From assembly GCA_015501605.1 (NCBI GenBank), contig JADNRZ010000005.1:1302001-1366000 (forward strand): a stretch of DNA of 64,000 nt. Reading direction: 5' to 3'. The notes beneath the pieces are model-generated. The model was not told the origin of the DNA. It saw only the letters and a program-made list of their open reading frames with translations, and did no database searches. How positions within the stretch are numbered: position 1 is the first letter of the stretch; every line of letters begins with the position of its first letter. This document shows, piece after piece, positions 10,001 to 23,114 of the stretch. This stretch comes from Panaeolus papilionaceus (Eukaryota > Basidiomycota > Agaricomycetes > Agaricales). Both the position numbers and the translations under genes were made by a program.

Positions 10001-10845
10001 GGCGAAGCTAACTTTGAATGTTTGGTGTTGGCCAAAGCTGTATGCAGTTGCATACCTTTTATACGAATGCTACGGGCCGTAGCGGATGTTCGAAAGGTGA
10101 TACATGTTGCATTCTGTCCACTTTCGAGATAGCGGAGTCCATCGTCTTGTGGTGACTTGAATAAGAGGATCATCATCGTCCATGCGAGTCATCTCCGACG
10201 ATATCAGAAGCAGAGGGCATTTATTGCATACCTGTTGTGCGCACTTCACTGCATGAAAAGTATCTTCGGGGAGGGTGATCAGCTGCCTGTCGTACAACTT
10301 ATTGGATTATATTGCGCACTGCCACTGGTGAACGATGCCAGTCTAAGTGCTTGCACCCGGATTGTTGGAGTCACCTCAATCAAGTGGATCTGCAACTGCA
10401 CTCGTTCAACCTTATACGAAACACCGTCAGTATGGTCATGAGCACTATTGAAGTGCGAGGAGCTTCCAACAAACGTTGTCATCGTACGGGCCGCCCAAGA
10501 TCCGGTTCGGAGCGCGTCCTGTTGCCGTCTAACTGGGATCCATTCTTCGTCGATTGGGAAAAACGTAAGGGTCCGTAGACAGCCCCATAACTATCGAAGG
10601 CAAGGTCATTTGAACAGCGAATAGTATGCAAGAACGGATGCTGACCGACTGGGATAACCAGCTCAAGTTTGTGATGTCGATGATGGCGCGGATCAAATGT
10701 GAATGACTGCCCAGAGACTGGGCATTCGTGTTCAGAACAAAAGCCAGGTTGTTTTCGCCAAATGGCATTGACATCTGAAATTAGGGAGTGACCTGAGGAC
10801 GATTATCTCTCTCCGTTTTACAACCACCATGGAACCACCTTTACA
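10001..10845. other. Intergenic, divergent promoter region
   Basis: It lies between GH62 (minus) and the broken dehydrogenase (plus). Open frames of 60-90 codons on both strands overlap one another and show no recognisable protein. Nothing else is seen. Confidence 0.35.
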
Positions 10846-11812
10846 ATGACTGCCCTTCACCTTGTCAATGCCAATGCATCATTCAAACCTGACCATTATG
10901 TCCCTGTCATGGTCATCGCTGGATCAACTCATGGTATTGGCCAGGTTATCGTTGAGATTTTCGCAAAATACAGCTCGGCAAAGCTCACATTGTTCTGGTT
11001 GGGAGGAATGAGGCCGCTGCTGCTAAAGTCACCGCAGGTCTACCTGAAGCGGCCTAAGGTTGCACCTACGGGTTTATGTCATGTAATCTTCAACTTATGA
11101 AGAACGTTCGCCAACTCACTGCAAAACTGCTGGAGAACCTGCCGAGGATTAACTCCCTTGTTCACTCCGCGGGCACCCTCTACTTTGGAGGGAGGACTGA
11201 GACAGGGGGGAATAGACAAGCAGTTGGCAGTGCTTTATGACTCTCGGTTTGTCCTCACAGCCGAGTTGATGCCACTTCTGCGAAAGGCTCATGACGCAGG
11301 GGAAAAGGCGGGCGTTCTTGCGCTGTTGGGAGCCGGGATCGCGATGGACATTGATCTCAATGACTTGGGGATGAAGACAAATTATTCGGGATGGAAGGCG
11401 ATGATGATGTCGGCGGCATACAATGATCTATTGATTGCGGTAAGTGAACACACGACGCGTTACATCTTATGGCCCTCACTATGGATGTGTCGGATTCCAG
11501 GAATTTGCACGTCGCGAAGAAGGTATCGCGTTTGTGCACACATATCCTGGCATGGTCGACACCTACATACTTGAAAGTCTTTTCATGAAGATTTTCATGT
11601 TCTTGGTTAAACCCATCACGATGCTAGCTTTCACAAGGAAGGAAGTTTGTGCCGAGTATATGCTATATAGTCTCTTGGACTCAAAACCTGGGCTAAATCG
11701 AAGGGACACCCGTGGCGAGGATATCGGCATGAAGGCATTCCCGCCAGCAGAAGGAGTGAGAGAGGCGTTATGGGAGCATTCTATCACAGAGACGAAAGTA
11801 AATACACCATAA
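10846..11812 (+). pseudogene. Short-chain dehydrogenase/reductase pseudogene
   Basis: The intact gene would be an NAD(P)-dependent short-chain dehydrogenase of the mushroom kind. ATG 10846 leads to the nucleotide-binding motif GSTHGIGQ. After about 10977 the family sequence (HIVLVGRNEAAAAKV) continues only in another reading frame, as if one base were missing. That frame then hits TAA after GLPEAA and resumes with MKNVRQLTAKLLENLPRIN and LVHSAGTLYFGGRTE. Near 11196 the frame changes again to GIDKQLAVLYDSRFVLTAEL. An intron with GTAAGT..CCAG borders at about 11440-11500 is still intact, followed by the C-terminal exon ending at TAA 11812. Intron retention rules out a processed copy. Two frameshifts and one stop mark it as decayed, unless the assembly has errors. 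It converges on the P450 gene. Confidence 0.8.
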
Positions 11813-11897
11813 ATGTTTGGTTGAGTAAAATTCACGCCCGGATTTGAATCGTTTACATCCTAATGCCATGTTTATAGGGGCTCAGCTCGTGAAACGT

Positions 11898-13819
11898 TTA
11901 TTCGACAACTTTCTTAAACTTGATAAAGCAAGGGTCACCCAAGGGACGAGCCTAGTGACAAACAATCAGATGACGGTGTCGAAACGAAGTTCGGATACGG
12001 TGCATACCTGCTGTGTATCGTTTCTATCGGGAACTGGGAGCTTCGTGGGGTACTTTCCAGAAGCGTCCACGAGTTCATAATCGTAGCCGAGGAGGATGAT
12101 GGCCATGACCAGCTTAATCTCCAGTTTAGCAACCTTCATCCCAGCGCAAGGATGGCGGCCTGATTTCATGTATCAGCTCCAAATAGCTCCAAATGCAGAT
12201 GTAGAAAAGTTTAGCTCACCTGCTCCCCAGCCCACGAATGCAAAGCTTTCCTTCTTATCCTCTTCGCGCCCTGGCAGGTAGCGTCCAGGATCGTATTTCT
12301 CCGGATTGGAGTAGATCTCGTCGTTCATGTGCACGTCAGCAGTCAAGTAGAGCAGGAAATCGCCTTTCTTGACTTTGATACCATCGAAGTCGATGTCTTC
12401 TACAATGTTTCTGCGAAGGAGGGCGCCGGACACAATCATACGTAAAGTTTCGCGGATGACTAGGTCCATGGATGGAAGTTCCTCTTCCCAGGCATTCATT
12501 GGGATCGTCGCCAGACGTTTGTGGAGTGGCTCCCCAGTGGCGGCACCTGCGTGGGTGTTGAGCAGTGCTTTGTATTCATCGGTCACCTTCTTCTTCCACT
12601 CTGGGTGTGCTCCAAGGTAAAGAAGGTTCCAACAAGCTTCATGGTCAGGGGTTTAGTAAAGGACTGGTGGCTATAGAAGAAAAGCACATACAATTAATAC
12701 CAGTATTGATTACCCCCGCAAAGATGATGCTGATAATAACCTAGACAGCCAGTAAGGATCCAATGCGGGCAACATGTATATAAATGGAGCAAAGACATAC
12801 GCCAATGATCTTGTCGTCTGAATCGCCATTGGCTATGAGAATATCAATGGGATCAGTTGAAGGGGTTGTCGCTTCTCGTCGCATTGTGACATATTTTCCA
12901 ATGCCTGTGTACAAAGCCATTGTCGCTCTTTCTTTCTTCTTTCTGTCTGGAATTGGAAGCCATGGGAGAAGAATGGCTGCTGGACTTGCACTCTTCTCGA
13001 TATCCCAATAACTTTGTGCGATTGTCGTGACTGCGTTGGTGTCCTCGGCAAGCTCTCGACAAGTCGCCATCCGAACAGTCATTTGGAAGACCAGCTATAT
13101 ATGTGGCATCAGTCGACTACATCTTCAAAATAACCGTGGTGGGCTCACGTCGTAAACTTCCCTAAATGGGTTGATAGTTCCCTGTGTGCCCCAGTCTGAC
13201 ATGCGACGATGAACATCGTCAAACAACAAGGGCAACGCTGTGTAAAAGGTCAGTATCTGCACCAAAGACACCTGCAGGGAGCACTTGCTATCTGAGATTC
13301 GGTCCCTTCTCAGTAGTAGGAGGAGGCGTTTGATAAACTGCGTCGTTTGGTCCGCCTCAGGCTCGATGTTAATATCTTCAAGGTTGGGAATCCCTCCTAA
13401 CAAGATCTTATAACCTTCGGTCATATCAATGTGACGGTGGTTGAGGAAGGCCTCGCGAGCTTTCTCTCCTGCAACGGCAACCACACGATGCTAGAAGTAA
13501 CACCATTAGCCAACAGCTAGTAGATGACAAAATGTAAGATGGTGCAAACCTGAAGCACGCGGAACTTGAAGGGACCTCTAGCCGTACTCTGAAAGTGTTT
13601 ACGAACGAAGTCATATCGCTTCGTGAAAAACGCCCAAGCAGTTACAACACTGAAACCTCCAAGATCGTGAACTTGGTCGCTATTGGTAGATCCAATACGC
13701 AGGATATAGCCAGACAGTAACGATAACCCGAGGAGAACACCTGCAGTAGTCCAGGTTGTGTACTCATTAAGCGTCTTCGTGCTGATGCTTGCCAGCGCAG
13801 AATTGTATAAGGATGTCAT
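11898..13819 (-). CDS. Cytochrome P450 monooxygenase
   Basis: A membrane-anchored haem monooxygenase of the ER; substrate unknown. ATG 13819 opens with a hydrophobic anchor (AGVLLGLSLLSGYIL, about residues 27-42). Later come the oxygen-binding helix region (IIFAGVINTGIN), the ExxR motif (VIRETLRM), the PERF-like region (YSNPEKYDPGRYLPG) and the haem loop FVGWGAGRHPCAG, whose Gly codon is split by an intron (GCAG before gtgagc). The last small exon after an intron at about 11942-12005 gives ARPLGDPCFIKF and stops at TAA 11898. The length near 540-560 residues is normal and no break was noticed, in contrast to its neighbour. The P450 family cannot be named safely. The adjoining broken dehydrogenase may once have acted with it. 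Confidence 0.85.
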
Positions 13820-15083
13820 GATGACAAGTCCGAAAACCTGCCTTGTACAACTGTGAATAGGAAGAGGAATATGATTAGGGTGGAGGAGTAAATCGCTCGC
13901 TATATATGTTTAAGAAGCTACTTGTAGAATGGTCAGCCTTTTTACTACACATGACTCCTTGCGGGCCGTGGTGGTAAGCAGGATGAGTACTTTTTATGAC
14001 GATGCACATTCCTTATGGAACAGAGTCTCGGGAATGCGTCTGCCTATTGATAACCAAACATTCCCATGGTTGGCAGTCTACAGAAGGAATAACAAGATTA
14101 GGCAGGCAAATCAATAGTGATGTATATTATCTTACCCAAATCTCTCTATCTATCTCGGAGTCGGATGGCCAATTTGAAGCTTCGATGATTGACCATCTTG
14201 ACCCGGGAGCATCATACAAAACACGTAAGCGCAACGTTCGGGCTGCTAAAAAAAGCGGTCAGTGGGTGGACAAATACATTGAGAAGCATTTGTGGGAGCA
14301 ACCAGGATGCAATATACTGTTCTCACTGGCTGGGGTATTGAAATACATACATACCCATTTCCTTCATATGCTGGAGATATCGAGATTGAGGGTGAAGAGC
14401 AGGACCCAGCTAGAACATTTGGAACATTTCTTCATCAGGCAGAATTCATTTGGACCTAGAGTTCTACCGATCGGCAATAGACAACTCCAGGGATAAAATG
14501 AAATTTATTCGACAACGTAGAACGCGCAGGCGCTGTCGCAGAGTCCAAGACTTTACGTCAGGAAAGTAAAGGTCATACGCCAAATCCATGATGAGTGTCT
14601 GTGACGTAGCTCGAAATAAACGAGGTTGAATGAGCATCCAAAGCCAGTTGAATTTGTTGTCCCTAACCCAAGCAGTACAAACAGCCGAGTGTCATCTTGA
14701 ACAAGGGCGTTTCTGTGTACAGGTAGTCGTTTGCAGGGTGCACAATATGTGAATAATGGAAGCCTCCAAGACCAAAAAACTGCGAAACGAGTCAAAAGAA
14801 GCGAAGAAGAGCGGATTCCTGATGGCTTATAATTATCTTCAGGCTTTCTGCCCTCGTCCAAAGAAAATACCGATATAGCATGGATTATGGACAGAGGTAG
14901 TTGATAATGCTGGAAGGTCATGCAAAGCCTGGATGTCGGGCTTGGGTGCCGATCTACTGGCTTAGTCACAATTCACACACTCAATTAATCGGCCATAGCT
15001 AAGCTTGTGCCCCCTGAGCAGCGTCCAAGTTTGCGCTTTTGCAACTTGATTCCTATCTTGGACCACATACAGTATCATTGACG
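13820..15083. other. Intergenic, no supported gene
   Basis: It holds the promoters of the P450 (minus) and F-box (plus) genes. Two open frames exist (13996-14496 plus, 14553-14969 minus) but neither shows a family motif or credible splice context. A single AAAAAAAGCGG word at 14248-14258 recalls the repeated word of the element at 4.5-6.7 kb. Nothing more is seen. Confidence 0.35.
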
Positions 15084-16772
15084 ATGTTACTTGTCGATCT
15101 TCCGTTGGACATATGTCTCAGCATAGTATCACTACTAGAACCTCTTGATATTCTGGCTACTCGGAAGGTAAGCAGCACATATACCAACATCTGCTAGTTT
15201 TAGTTGTCAATTGAACCAACTTTATTATTAGACATGTCGCTACCTGTCCGAAGTTACAAGAGAGCGGCAAGTATGGATTTCAACCTTGAAAGAAGTTATG
15301 GACAGGAACCACATTTTCAAGAAAAGCATTCATCCATATGGTATGGACGCGGGGCAGCTCGAGCAGCTGACGACCCAGTCCTTCCGATTCCTCCACCAAA
15401 TGAAAGTCGGTGGTGCAACCACAGATTTAAACCGCCCTGTTCTCGATTACGTATCTTCTCGCCTCATAGACTTACTACCTGGAGAGACTGGTTTATTCTG
15501 GGTATCAGAAGTCTTCCTGATTCCGGGCGGTCGTTTTCTGCTGACACGGATTCGCTTTGAATGGGAAAGCGACCCTCGCAATATGGCAATATTATTCGAT
15601 CTTTTCCCTCCAAAGGGAGGAGGATACTCAGAAGTGGCTCGTTGGAGGTACGATGATGGAGAAATCAGTGCCTTTAATCAATCCGATGATGGGGAGGAGA
15701 TTAGGGTTCTCATGGTGAAGGTAGTGTTTCCCGGGTGAGTGTACTAAGTACCACATTCAGGAAGATTGCAAACTCTCATCAAGCTCTTCTTAGAACTGCA
15801 AACGAGCAGGGAGAGCTCTCGATGACTCGCATATGCCTAAAAAACTATAATACAACAGGGAAGTCCAAAGTGATATCCTCGAGGACACTGCTACCTATCA
15901 CCAGGCAAGACCCTGACACCATGCATTACAACAGGTTGATCGGTGACCTTCTTGTCTCCACATACCCGACAGGAAAGCTCGTATATGTCTGGAATTTTGT
16001 TGAAGACAAATTTGCCAAATTCGAAATCCCAAAACATGACTACCAAGAGGTTCTCCAGAACTTTATTTAATTTTCAATTTTACTCAGCGGTTTTTTGCAG
16101 GTATTTCTCGACCATAACAGTCTTGGAACGACTCTCCTCATGGTGTCATCAAGTTCGATATTCGCATGGAAAATTCCTGATGTTCATCGTCGGAAACATA
16201 GCGAAAGCCCTGTTACAGTCCCAAACCCTCCTTTATTCGTCCAAAAGTTCAAAAAGAAACGCACAGTGGATTATTTCAGCCTCTCTAGCTATCAACGAAC
16301 GGCCGACTGGTACGACAGCGCAATCAACGGAATGTCCAAAGTTTTCGATGTGATCGAAAGAAAAGGGGGTAGTGGCAGTGTGGCGTGCCACATGTACTAC
16401 ATGAAGGATGTTGTCAACCCAGAAACATCCATCGTCGAGAAGGACGTGTTCTATCACTCCACAGTGCCTGTCATATTTGACAAAAGCCCCCGGGCCAATA
16501 TAATAAATAGCCCATACTATGTCTGCAACAACAGTCTGCTCAGGTTGACGCACCATCGCAATAACGTATGCATTCTCACCAGCCCTTTGGATCTTGGGCC
16601 AGATGGCGAAAAACCCGAGACCACGTTGATTGACTTGCAGCTCCTCCCAACACATGTCGTTCGTTGCGCAACAATCTATATGTCCACCGCCTCTCTGGAC
16701 CCGATGACAGCAAGACTTGCCTACATTTCCGAAATGAACCTCCGCGAAATCGTTGTGGTCGACTATGTTTAG
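15084..16772 (+). CDS. F-box protein of mushroom type
   Basis: Probably a substrate adaptor of an SCF ubiquitin ligase. The ATG at 15084 begins an F-box (LPLDICLSIVSLLEPLDIL) that is cut by an intron at about 15169-15232 (GTAAGC..TTAG) and continues TCRYLSEVTRERQVW. The rest, about 450 residues, is in the frames of 15286-15735, 15750-16047 and 16098-16772, joined by short introns, and ends at TAG 16772. It resembles the beta-rich C-terminal regions of large F-box families in agarics, which lack a clear repeat signature, so the bound substrate is unknown. The gene is convergent with the next one and only about 120 bp apart at the 3' ends. Confidence 0.75.
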
Positions 16773-16892
16773 TGCATATTCATGTGTCAACAGGAAAGGT
16801 CAATAAACGTATATTTTACATCTGTCTTCTTACTATACTCGACGATGCAGTAGTCTCGTTTGAAAGCATGTACTGATAAATATTAAACAACT

Positions 16893-19800
16893 CTAATCCC
16901 AGCTTCTAAACGCGCCGTCGATCACCTCAGCCTGTGTCTTCTTGTAAATCACCCCAACACCTGGAGCAGGGACAGCGCTCTGAGTCCTTCCAACGACCAC
17001 GAGCTTCTCATTAATACCCTCATCCTTGAGCACCTTCTCAATCCTCTCCTTGACATGTCCCAACACGCCCTGGTTCCTCGGTTCCTCATGCACGAAGCCA
17101 AACTCTTCAGCGTAAGGGTACATCCTCAACACCTCACCAAGCTCAGCGAATGGGAATGGCGCAATTTCTTCGATACGCACGAAGGCGATTGTTGAAGGGT
17201 CCACGTCATTTGCACCAGCAACTTCAACGAGGGATTGACGGTGCTTGACTAGGTCGTAGTAGAGCTTTCCAGAAAGCATGACGACACGCTTAATTGAGTT
17301 AGGATCTTGGACTGTCGAGTCTGCAAGCACGGGTTGGAACTTGGTGCCTGGGGCCATATCTTCGAGTGCCGAGCTTGCGGCCTAAATTACAGCATCGTAT
17401 CAGCACTAAATTCAACCGAAAACGCTTCGTAAAGGGGATGAAAACGAACCGCAAGCCTCAGCAAACCCTTAGGGCTTGCTACGATGAGAGGTTTCCTGTA
17501 ATTTCTCAACAACTGCCTCCTCAATAGATGGAAGTATTGTGCGGGGGTTGTGGGGTATACGACATGCATATTGATGTTTGGACGAGGTTTAGATGAGTCG
17601 TATCGGTCATTGGTGAGCTGGAGGAAGCGCTCGATACGGGAAGAAGAGTGCTCAGGCCCTGCACCGTCAAGGCCGTGAGGTAGCATCATGACGATGCCGG
17701 ATTGCTTGAGCCATTTTGCTGTGAGAAAAGGTTAGGATAAGGTGGTTGATTTTAGAGAAGAACATACGTACTTTCACCGGATGAAATAAAGGTATCGATG
17801 ATGACCTGTGCACCGTTGAAGAAATCACCGAATTGAGCTTCCCAAATGGGCAACAGGTCGGGTTTCTCCCAGCTAAGACCGTACTCGAACTAAATTCGAG
17901 AGCTCATCAGACTCGTTCCTCCGCAGACACAGGCAAGTTTAAAAACATACTCCAAGGACCGCCATTTCGCTTAAAGAGCTGTTAGCCAATTCAAGTCTTC
18001 CTCGTTCCTTTTCAGTGGCAACATCCGTCTCGAACTCGTTCAAAGGAACAGTGACCTTTTCCGTCTTTTGATCAACGAGCATAGCATGTCGATGGCTGAA
18101 AGTTCCCCTTCCAACATCCTGGCCTGAAATGCGGACGTCGTTGCCTGATAAGAGGAGTGTTCCCATTGCCAAGGCCTATCAAGAATCAATATAGGTGAGT
18201 CCACTCAAAAGAAGGTAGACGGAAATGCACGAACCTCAGCAGTAGCGAAATCCAATCCAGTGCCCGTTTCCAGACTCTTGAGCCTGCTCTTCACATGACG
18301 CCCAAGCTTCGAGTGGATCTCGAAGCCCTGAGGGATCTGAACACTACCCTTTCCAACCTCTTTGAGCAGATCGACATCGACACCTGTGGCTGGGTCGTGT
18401 TCCGCCGCAGCGCTACCTGGCCATACAATTCCTTTCCATTGCTCCGCAAGCATTGAAGCAGAAGGAACGTAGGATGAAACCTTTTGCAGTTCGGATTCGA
18501 GGTGAGATTTGTAAGACTGTCGGACCTCAGATGCTTCAGCTGGTGAAAGGACTTCGTTGTTCTAGGAGGCGAGGGATGGCATCGATATGTTAGAAACACG
18601 AGATGTGAGACGTGCGCTCAACTCACGATCAGTTTCTCTTCGTACAGCACCGGAACGGACTTGCGAGCCGCAATCTTCTCGTACATCAGAGGGCTGGTGA
18701 GGTTAGGAAGATCAAGTTCGTTGTGTCTATCGAATGTTTCGTTAGCGTGCTATATTGAATCCGAAAAGGCCAGAGCCTCGACGCACCCCCTGTTGAATGA
18801 TTGTTAAGCACACCACGCGCAGAATATAACTTGTGACTTACCATCGTCTGTAAACCAGTAAATCGACAATAATATCCTTCCTGAAGTAGTTCCTATATCT
18901 GAATGCAATGTCCATGGCCCGAGCGACGTCTTCAGGGCCATTAGCCCTTGATTCGAAAGACGAAATGAGAAACAAACCTTCGGGGTAATCTCCATTGACA
19001 TGTAACACTGGAGCGTTAATCATTTTTCCAATATCCGAGCAATAGAGGGAAGAACGCGCGTTTGATGCAGGAGTCGTGTAGCCGATGCTAAACAAGCAAG
19101 ACGGTCAACGATTCGAACAACAATGGATTCGTCGAGAGCTTACTTGTTACTAAATTGAGATGAATAAAATCAGCAGAGAACAATATCGAAAGTAAGAGAC
19201 ACGCACTCTACCACCAAATGCACACTTCCGCCACTCGTGAAGTGAGGCAAGTTGCTCAGTCCCAAAGATTCCATAACGACACCTTGACCAGTAAAAGCTG
19301 CATCACCATGCAGCTGCACACACATCACTTTGTCACCCAAGGAACAGTCATCGGGCGATGTCTTGAGTAGCGAGTACTGTTTAGCACGCGTTTTACCCAT
19401 TGCAACAGGATTGACGGCCTCTACGTAGCATGAACGTCAGCTAATGGAGGACAGGTAAGCCTGATAGGAACGTACCGAGGTGTGAGGGATTAGGGAGAAG
19501 CGAAACCTTGAGTTCGTGGGCCGAACCAGATGGATCATTGTAAGTCAAATGAGGGGAAGACACTAGTGTTGGAGGTGTCAACTTTTTCGAACAATTGAGG
19601 ATGCTAAACGGACGAACCGAGATGGCTCAATACATCTCCGTCGGCTCCGAGTTCTTCAGGCATTTCGAAACCACCCCGGATCTTGTTGAACATCCCCGCA
19701 GGAGAGTATTGAAGGAGGTCGGTAAGCAGGTTCAGTCGGCCACGATGGGGCATGGCTAAAAAAGAAGGTTTTCTCAGCACGGTGTCAAATAGAAGATCCC

Positions 19801-20813
19801 TGAGGTACGTACCGAGAATGATGTGTTGAAGCCCGGCTGGGGACATGGGTTAAGCATACGAATGGAGAAACAGGGCAGAGACGACTTGCCAAGTGCAGCA
19901 GCTGAAAACAGGGAGTCAAGGGCGGGTAACATCGATTCTCCACCTTCAAGACCATACTACGAGAAGTTATCAATACCACACGAAAGAGTGTGGTCAAGTC
20001 CGACTTACCCGCTTTAAGTTGGGGAATTTGACCTGCAGAAAGTTGTCGAACACCTCGCTACGTGCGAGCAAGCTATGAATCCTCTTCCTATGGTCATTTC
20101 CAATTTCGATGAGAGGTCTGTCGTTTGGTGAAGGCAAAGTCTGCGATTCGAGAAGGTGGGAGAACCACAAGCGTTCCGTTTTAGACGGTGAGTGCATGTA
20201 CTATTTGTAGGATTCAAGATTATTAGAAACAAGAACCTGCATATTTAGAAAGTGTGCCGAGACGTACCTCATGAGCGATGTTGCCAACGTAGACCCTCCT
20301 CAGACCCTCCTCAATCTCTCGCAGGGTCCACATCTCCGGCTCATCACTACCCTGTCCCACACGTCTTGTCCACAGAATACCATTCACGTCAAACTTCTCA
20401 TCCGGGTCTGTCAGACCATAGCGTGCAGGTGATAGAGCGGCAACATCGTCTCTGTGAATGAGGTCGAGGGGGTCAATTCGTGCAGCTCGGTGTCCATGAG
20501 TGCGCATGGAATCGACATAACGCAACAGAGCTGCGTTCTTTGCGCGATTGGCGAGTTGTGTTGGGGTATCTATTGTTTGTGGGGTAAGTTGAGGGCGACT
20601 GTGAGAAATATGGAGCGACTCACAGTCTGGAAATTCGTATTGACGAGGCTTGCGAAAGCCAAACGACTCGTCGTGGTAATCCCGTCGACGTGTCATGGTT
20701 ATCGTGGGTGGTGGGACCATTGGAGAGCGTCCCCGCACCCTCATGCGCCCCAGTGTCTGTCCATATGGTTGATGCCTTAGGGTCAGTGCCACAGCTTTAG
20801 TGCTGGCAGTCAT
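16893..20813 (-). CDS. DHTKD1: DHTKD1-like thiamine-dependent 2-oxoacid dehydrogenase E1, mitochondrial
   Basis: E1 component expected to decarboxylate 2-oxoadipate (lysine and tryptophan breakdown) or 2-oxoglutarate, handing the acyl group to the E2 component in the mitochondrial matrix. ATG 20813 starts a basic, Ser/Thr-rich leader typical of mitochondrial import. Recognisable blocks in order are [62 protein letters not shown] and [96 protein letters not shown]; and a C-terminus ending AFRSWD, TAA 16893. The leader and these blocks fit the DHTKD1 branch better than classical KGD1. Many short introns give about 980 residues, the usual length. No break was noticed. Confidence 0.82.
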
Positions 20814-22356
20814 AGTTGTTCTCTAACTATACTGAACTTGTCAGTATGTGAACTCTTCGTTCAAGGTCAGTAATAAACACGGTGACCACGACCACAGACG
20901 ACCAGACCGAGTGCTGGCTGGTGGTGGTTCAAGAAAGAAAGGTTGATATTCAAAAACAAGGGCAAATGATTTAAATAAATTGAGCAATGTTCGCGTTCGG
21001 GCGGAACTCGAGACTCAGGCGATGGTCGTTTGCGCCCCTTTGCATGATTGGGGTGCGAAGGGGGGATAACCCCGCACGTGGGCTGACATCACAACCCGCG
21101 TGGGTAACAAGTGAGATAAGATAGCCCGTTTCGAATTTCAATTTGATCATATAGCAGACCATGCCTTAGCACTCCCAGAATCCAGGTAACGGTCGACCAT
21201 GCTCCCTATATTTCTCTACATGTAAGGTTGACTTCCAATCACAACGTCATAATATTCATGTTGTGAAATGAGACGCATTAAGCTCAACAAACTTTGTTGT
21301 TCTTGAACATATCCGACTTCTATTACTTGGACCAGCTGCCGTTCAATCATAGGCGCTTTAACTCTCTAAGAGAATCCTATCTTTCTCATATTTCCAGCCA
21401 AGATAACCTTATCCTGGGACTTTATCCTGGGGCTGTTATGAAAAGGATCCATGAAGGTGAAGCAAGCCATTAATTCGTAGTTTTACCTCAACCAAAGATG
21501 AACGTGTTTACACTAAGGTAACTTGGTATAAACCACCAACCACAAGCGGATGTTTTTAAAGCTAGAGAGGTCTCGACTTTATTGTCGACCGGTAAGTCAA
21601 AAGGCGGACTGTATGACGACTTCCCGTCTTAACTTTTAAGGGTGACTTGACGAAAGGTGAACGACGGAAGTGGTGGGATCAATACTCTCTATTCCAACGA
21701 CAAAGATTCAAGAACAATGCTTGCATCTGAGTAGCGCTTGTGACCACACAAATGCCTCTGGAACAATATGATTCCACTACTGGCTTTCGTCCATATGCCA
21801 TCCGTTAGTGGGGTATGCAGATATCCAACTGTAAATATGCCTTGGAGTCAAATAATCGACTGTTGGAAGCAAGAGCATCAGCCTGACACACCGCGACTCG
21901 GCTTGTACAGTGGTAATTTTTAGATCTCTTTTGATCCGTTTACAATTTTGAGTAACAACAGTTCTGAGAGCTTCGTCTGAACCGTCTACAAATATGTTCC
22001 TTGAATGACGCGATAAGTGCTTATTGTACATTCGGGACAGAATCGCCGTATTTGCAAGGAGTTGTCACCACCGTCTCACGTCACTCGTGCCGGGGAATGT
22101 CCTTAAACGCCATCCATCGACGTGTGCACCTTGGTTAAGACCAGAGGCAACAGAGGATGCAATCGACAGGAACAATTGCTGCGTCGACAACGCGTCTACC
22201 GGCTTAGTCAGCGGAGGCGGAATCTAAATCAGGACGGACCGAGCTTTGCCAAGCACGGAATAGGGAAACTCCATGTTGACATTGATCCCCCGTTTGTCCT
22301 TTTATTTTTTCTTCAGCTTTTACGTTTACTGACACTTTATTTTCTGGTTATTAGAT
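20814..22356. other. Intergenic, no supported gene
   Basis: Upstream region of the DHTKD1-like gene. A short direct repeat TTATCCTGGG occurs at about 21409 and 21421. Open frames are short and overlap on both strands. The right end is the target duplication of the following MITE. Confidence 0.35.
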
Positions 22357-23114
22357 TAGGGTACGGTGAATAATTCGTCAAGAATTATTCACAGAGTTAA
22401 TAACTTTGGCCCCTCTTGAGCCCTTATTAACAGGTGTTATTAACAGTGAAATATTTTCCTGTTAGTAACAGTTAAAAATTCAAATTTTAACCAGTTAATA
22501 ACTCGACAGGCTGTTAAAATGTGTTAACATTAGTCAGGCGGGTGCCAAAAATTCCATTGCATTTCAGCGATGCATATATGACCTCAAAGCTTGTCTTTTT
22601 CTAATCTGTGAACTAAATGGCATCAGCTAGCATCAGCCTATGGCAACCTGGATGATTTTGATTCGGGAACGGGTGGGGATCTTTTATAGTGCCCCAAATC
22701 TTTTCCTAAGTAAATAACACAAAAGAAATTATAAGCTGCTGCAGGGGCACCCGTAAGCGTTTTGGGCTAATTTTATCAATAATATTGATGCTGCACAGGT
22801 CAGAGGCAGCCAGAGGGGTACAGAACAGGACAAAGACATACAAGACCAACTTCGGCATCTTCTGATGGCTCTTTTGATGCGCAAATAAATATTTTCACCC
22901 ATTGCCGAGAATTTATCAGAAAAATCATTGAATTATGTGCCAGTATAGGCTATTATAGGCCACCATTAGCTGTCGCTATAAGTTCCATTTCTCACATTTA
23001 TTAACAGCCAAAATTTGGTTGTCCAGAGGGTCCTGTTATTAACCTGTTATTAACATGTTATTAACAGACTTTATTAACCGTGTGAATAAATCTCCCATTA
23101 TTCACCGTACCCTA
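22357..23114. mobile_element. hAT-like MITE, 758 bp
   Basis: The ends begin TAGGGTACGGTGAATAAT (22357-22374), mirrored at 23097-23114. They fit the C/TAGNG start of hAT elements. An 8-bp target duplication TATTAGAT lies at 22349-22356 and 23115-23122, the expected hAT length. Subterminal zones carry many TTATTAAC/GTTAATAA words in both orientations (22397-22530 and 22999-23080). No transposase frame is present, so it depends on an element elsewhere. It ends 350 bp before the start of the ABC transporter gene. Confidence 0.88.

Noticed and set aside
13996..14496. 166-codon plus-strand frame
   Set aside because: No domain resemblance, no plausible exon partners; the basic stretch is not a known motif.
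14553..14969. 138-codon minus-strand frame
   Set aside because: Composition is not protein-like and no family features are visible.
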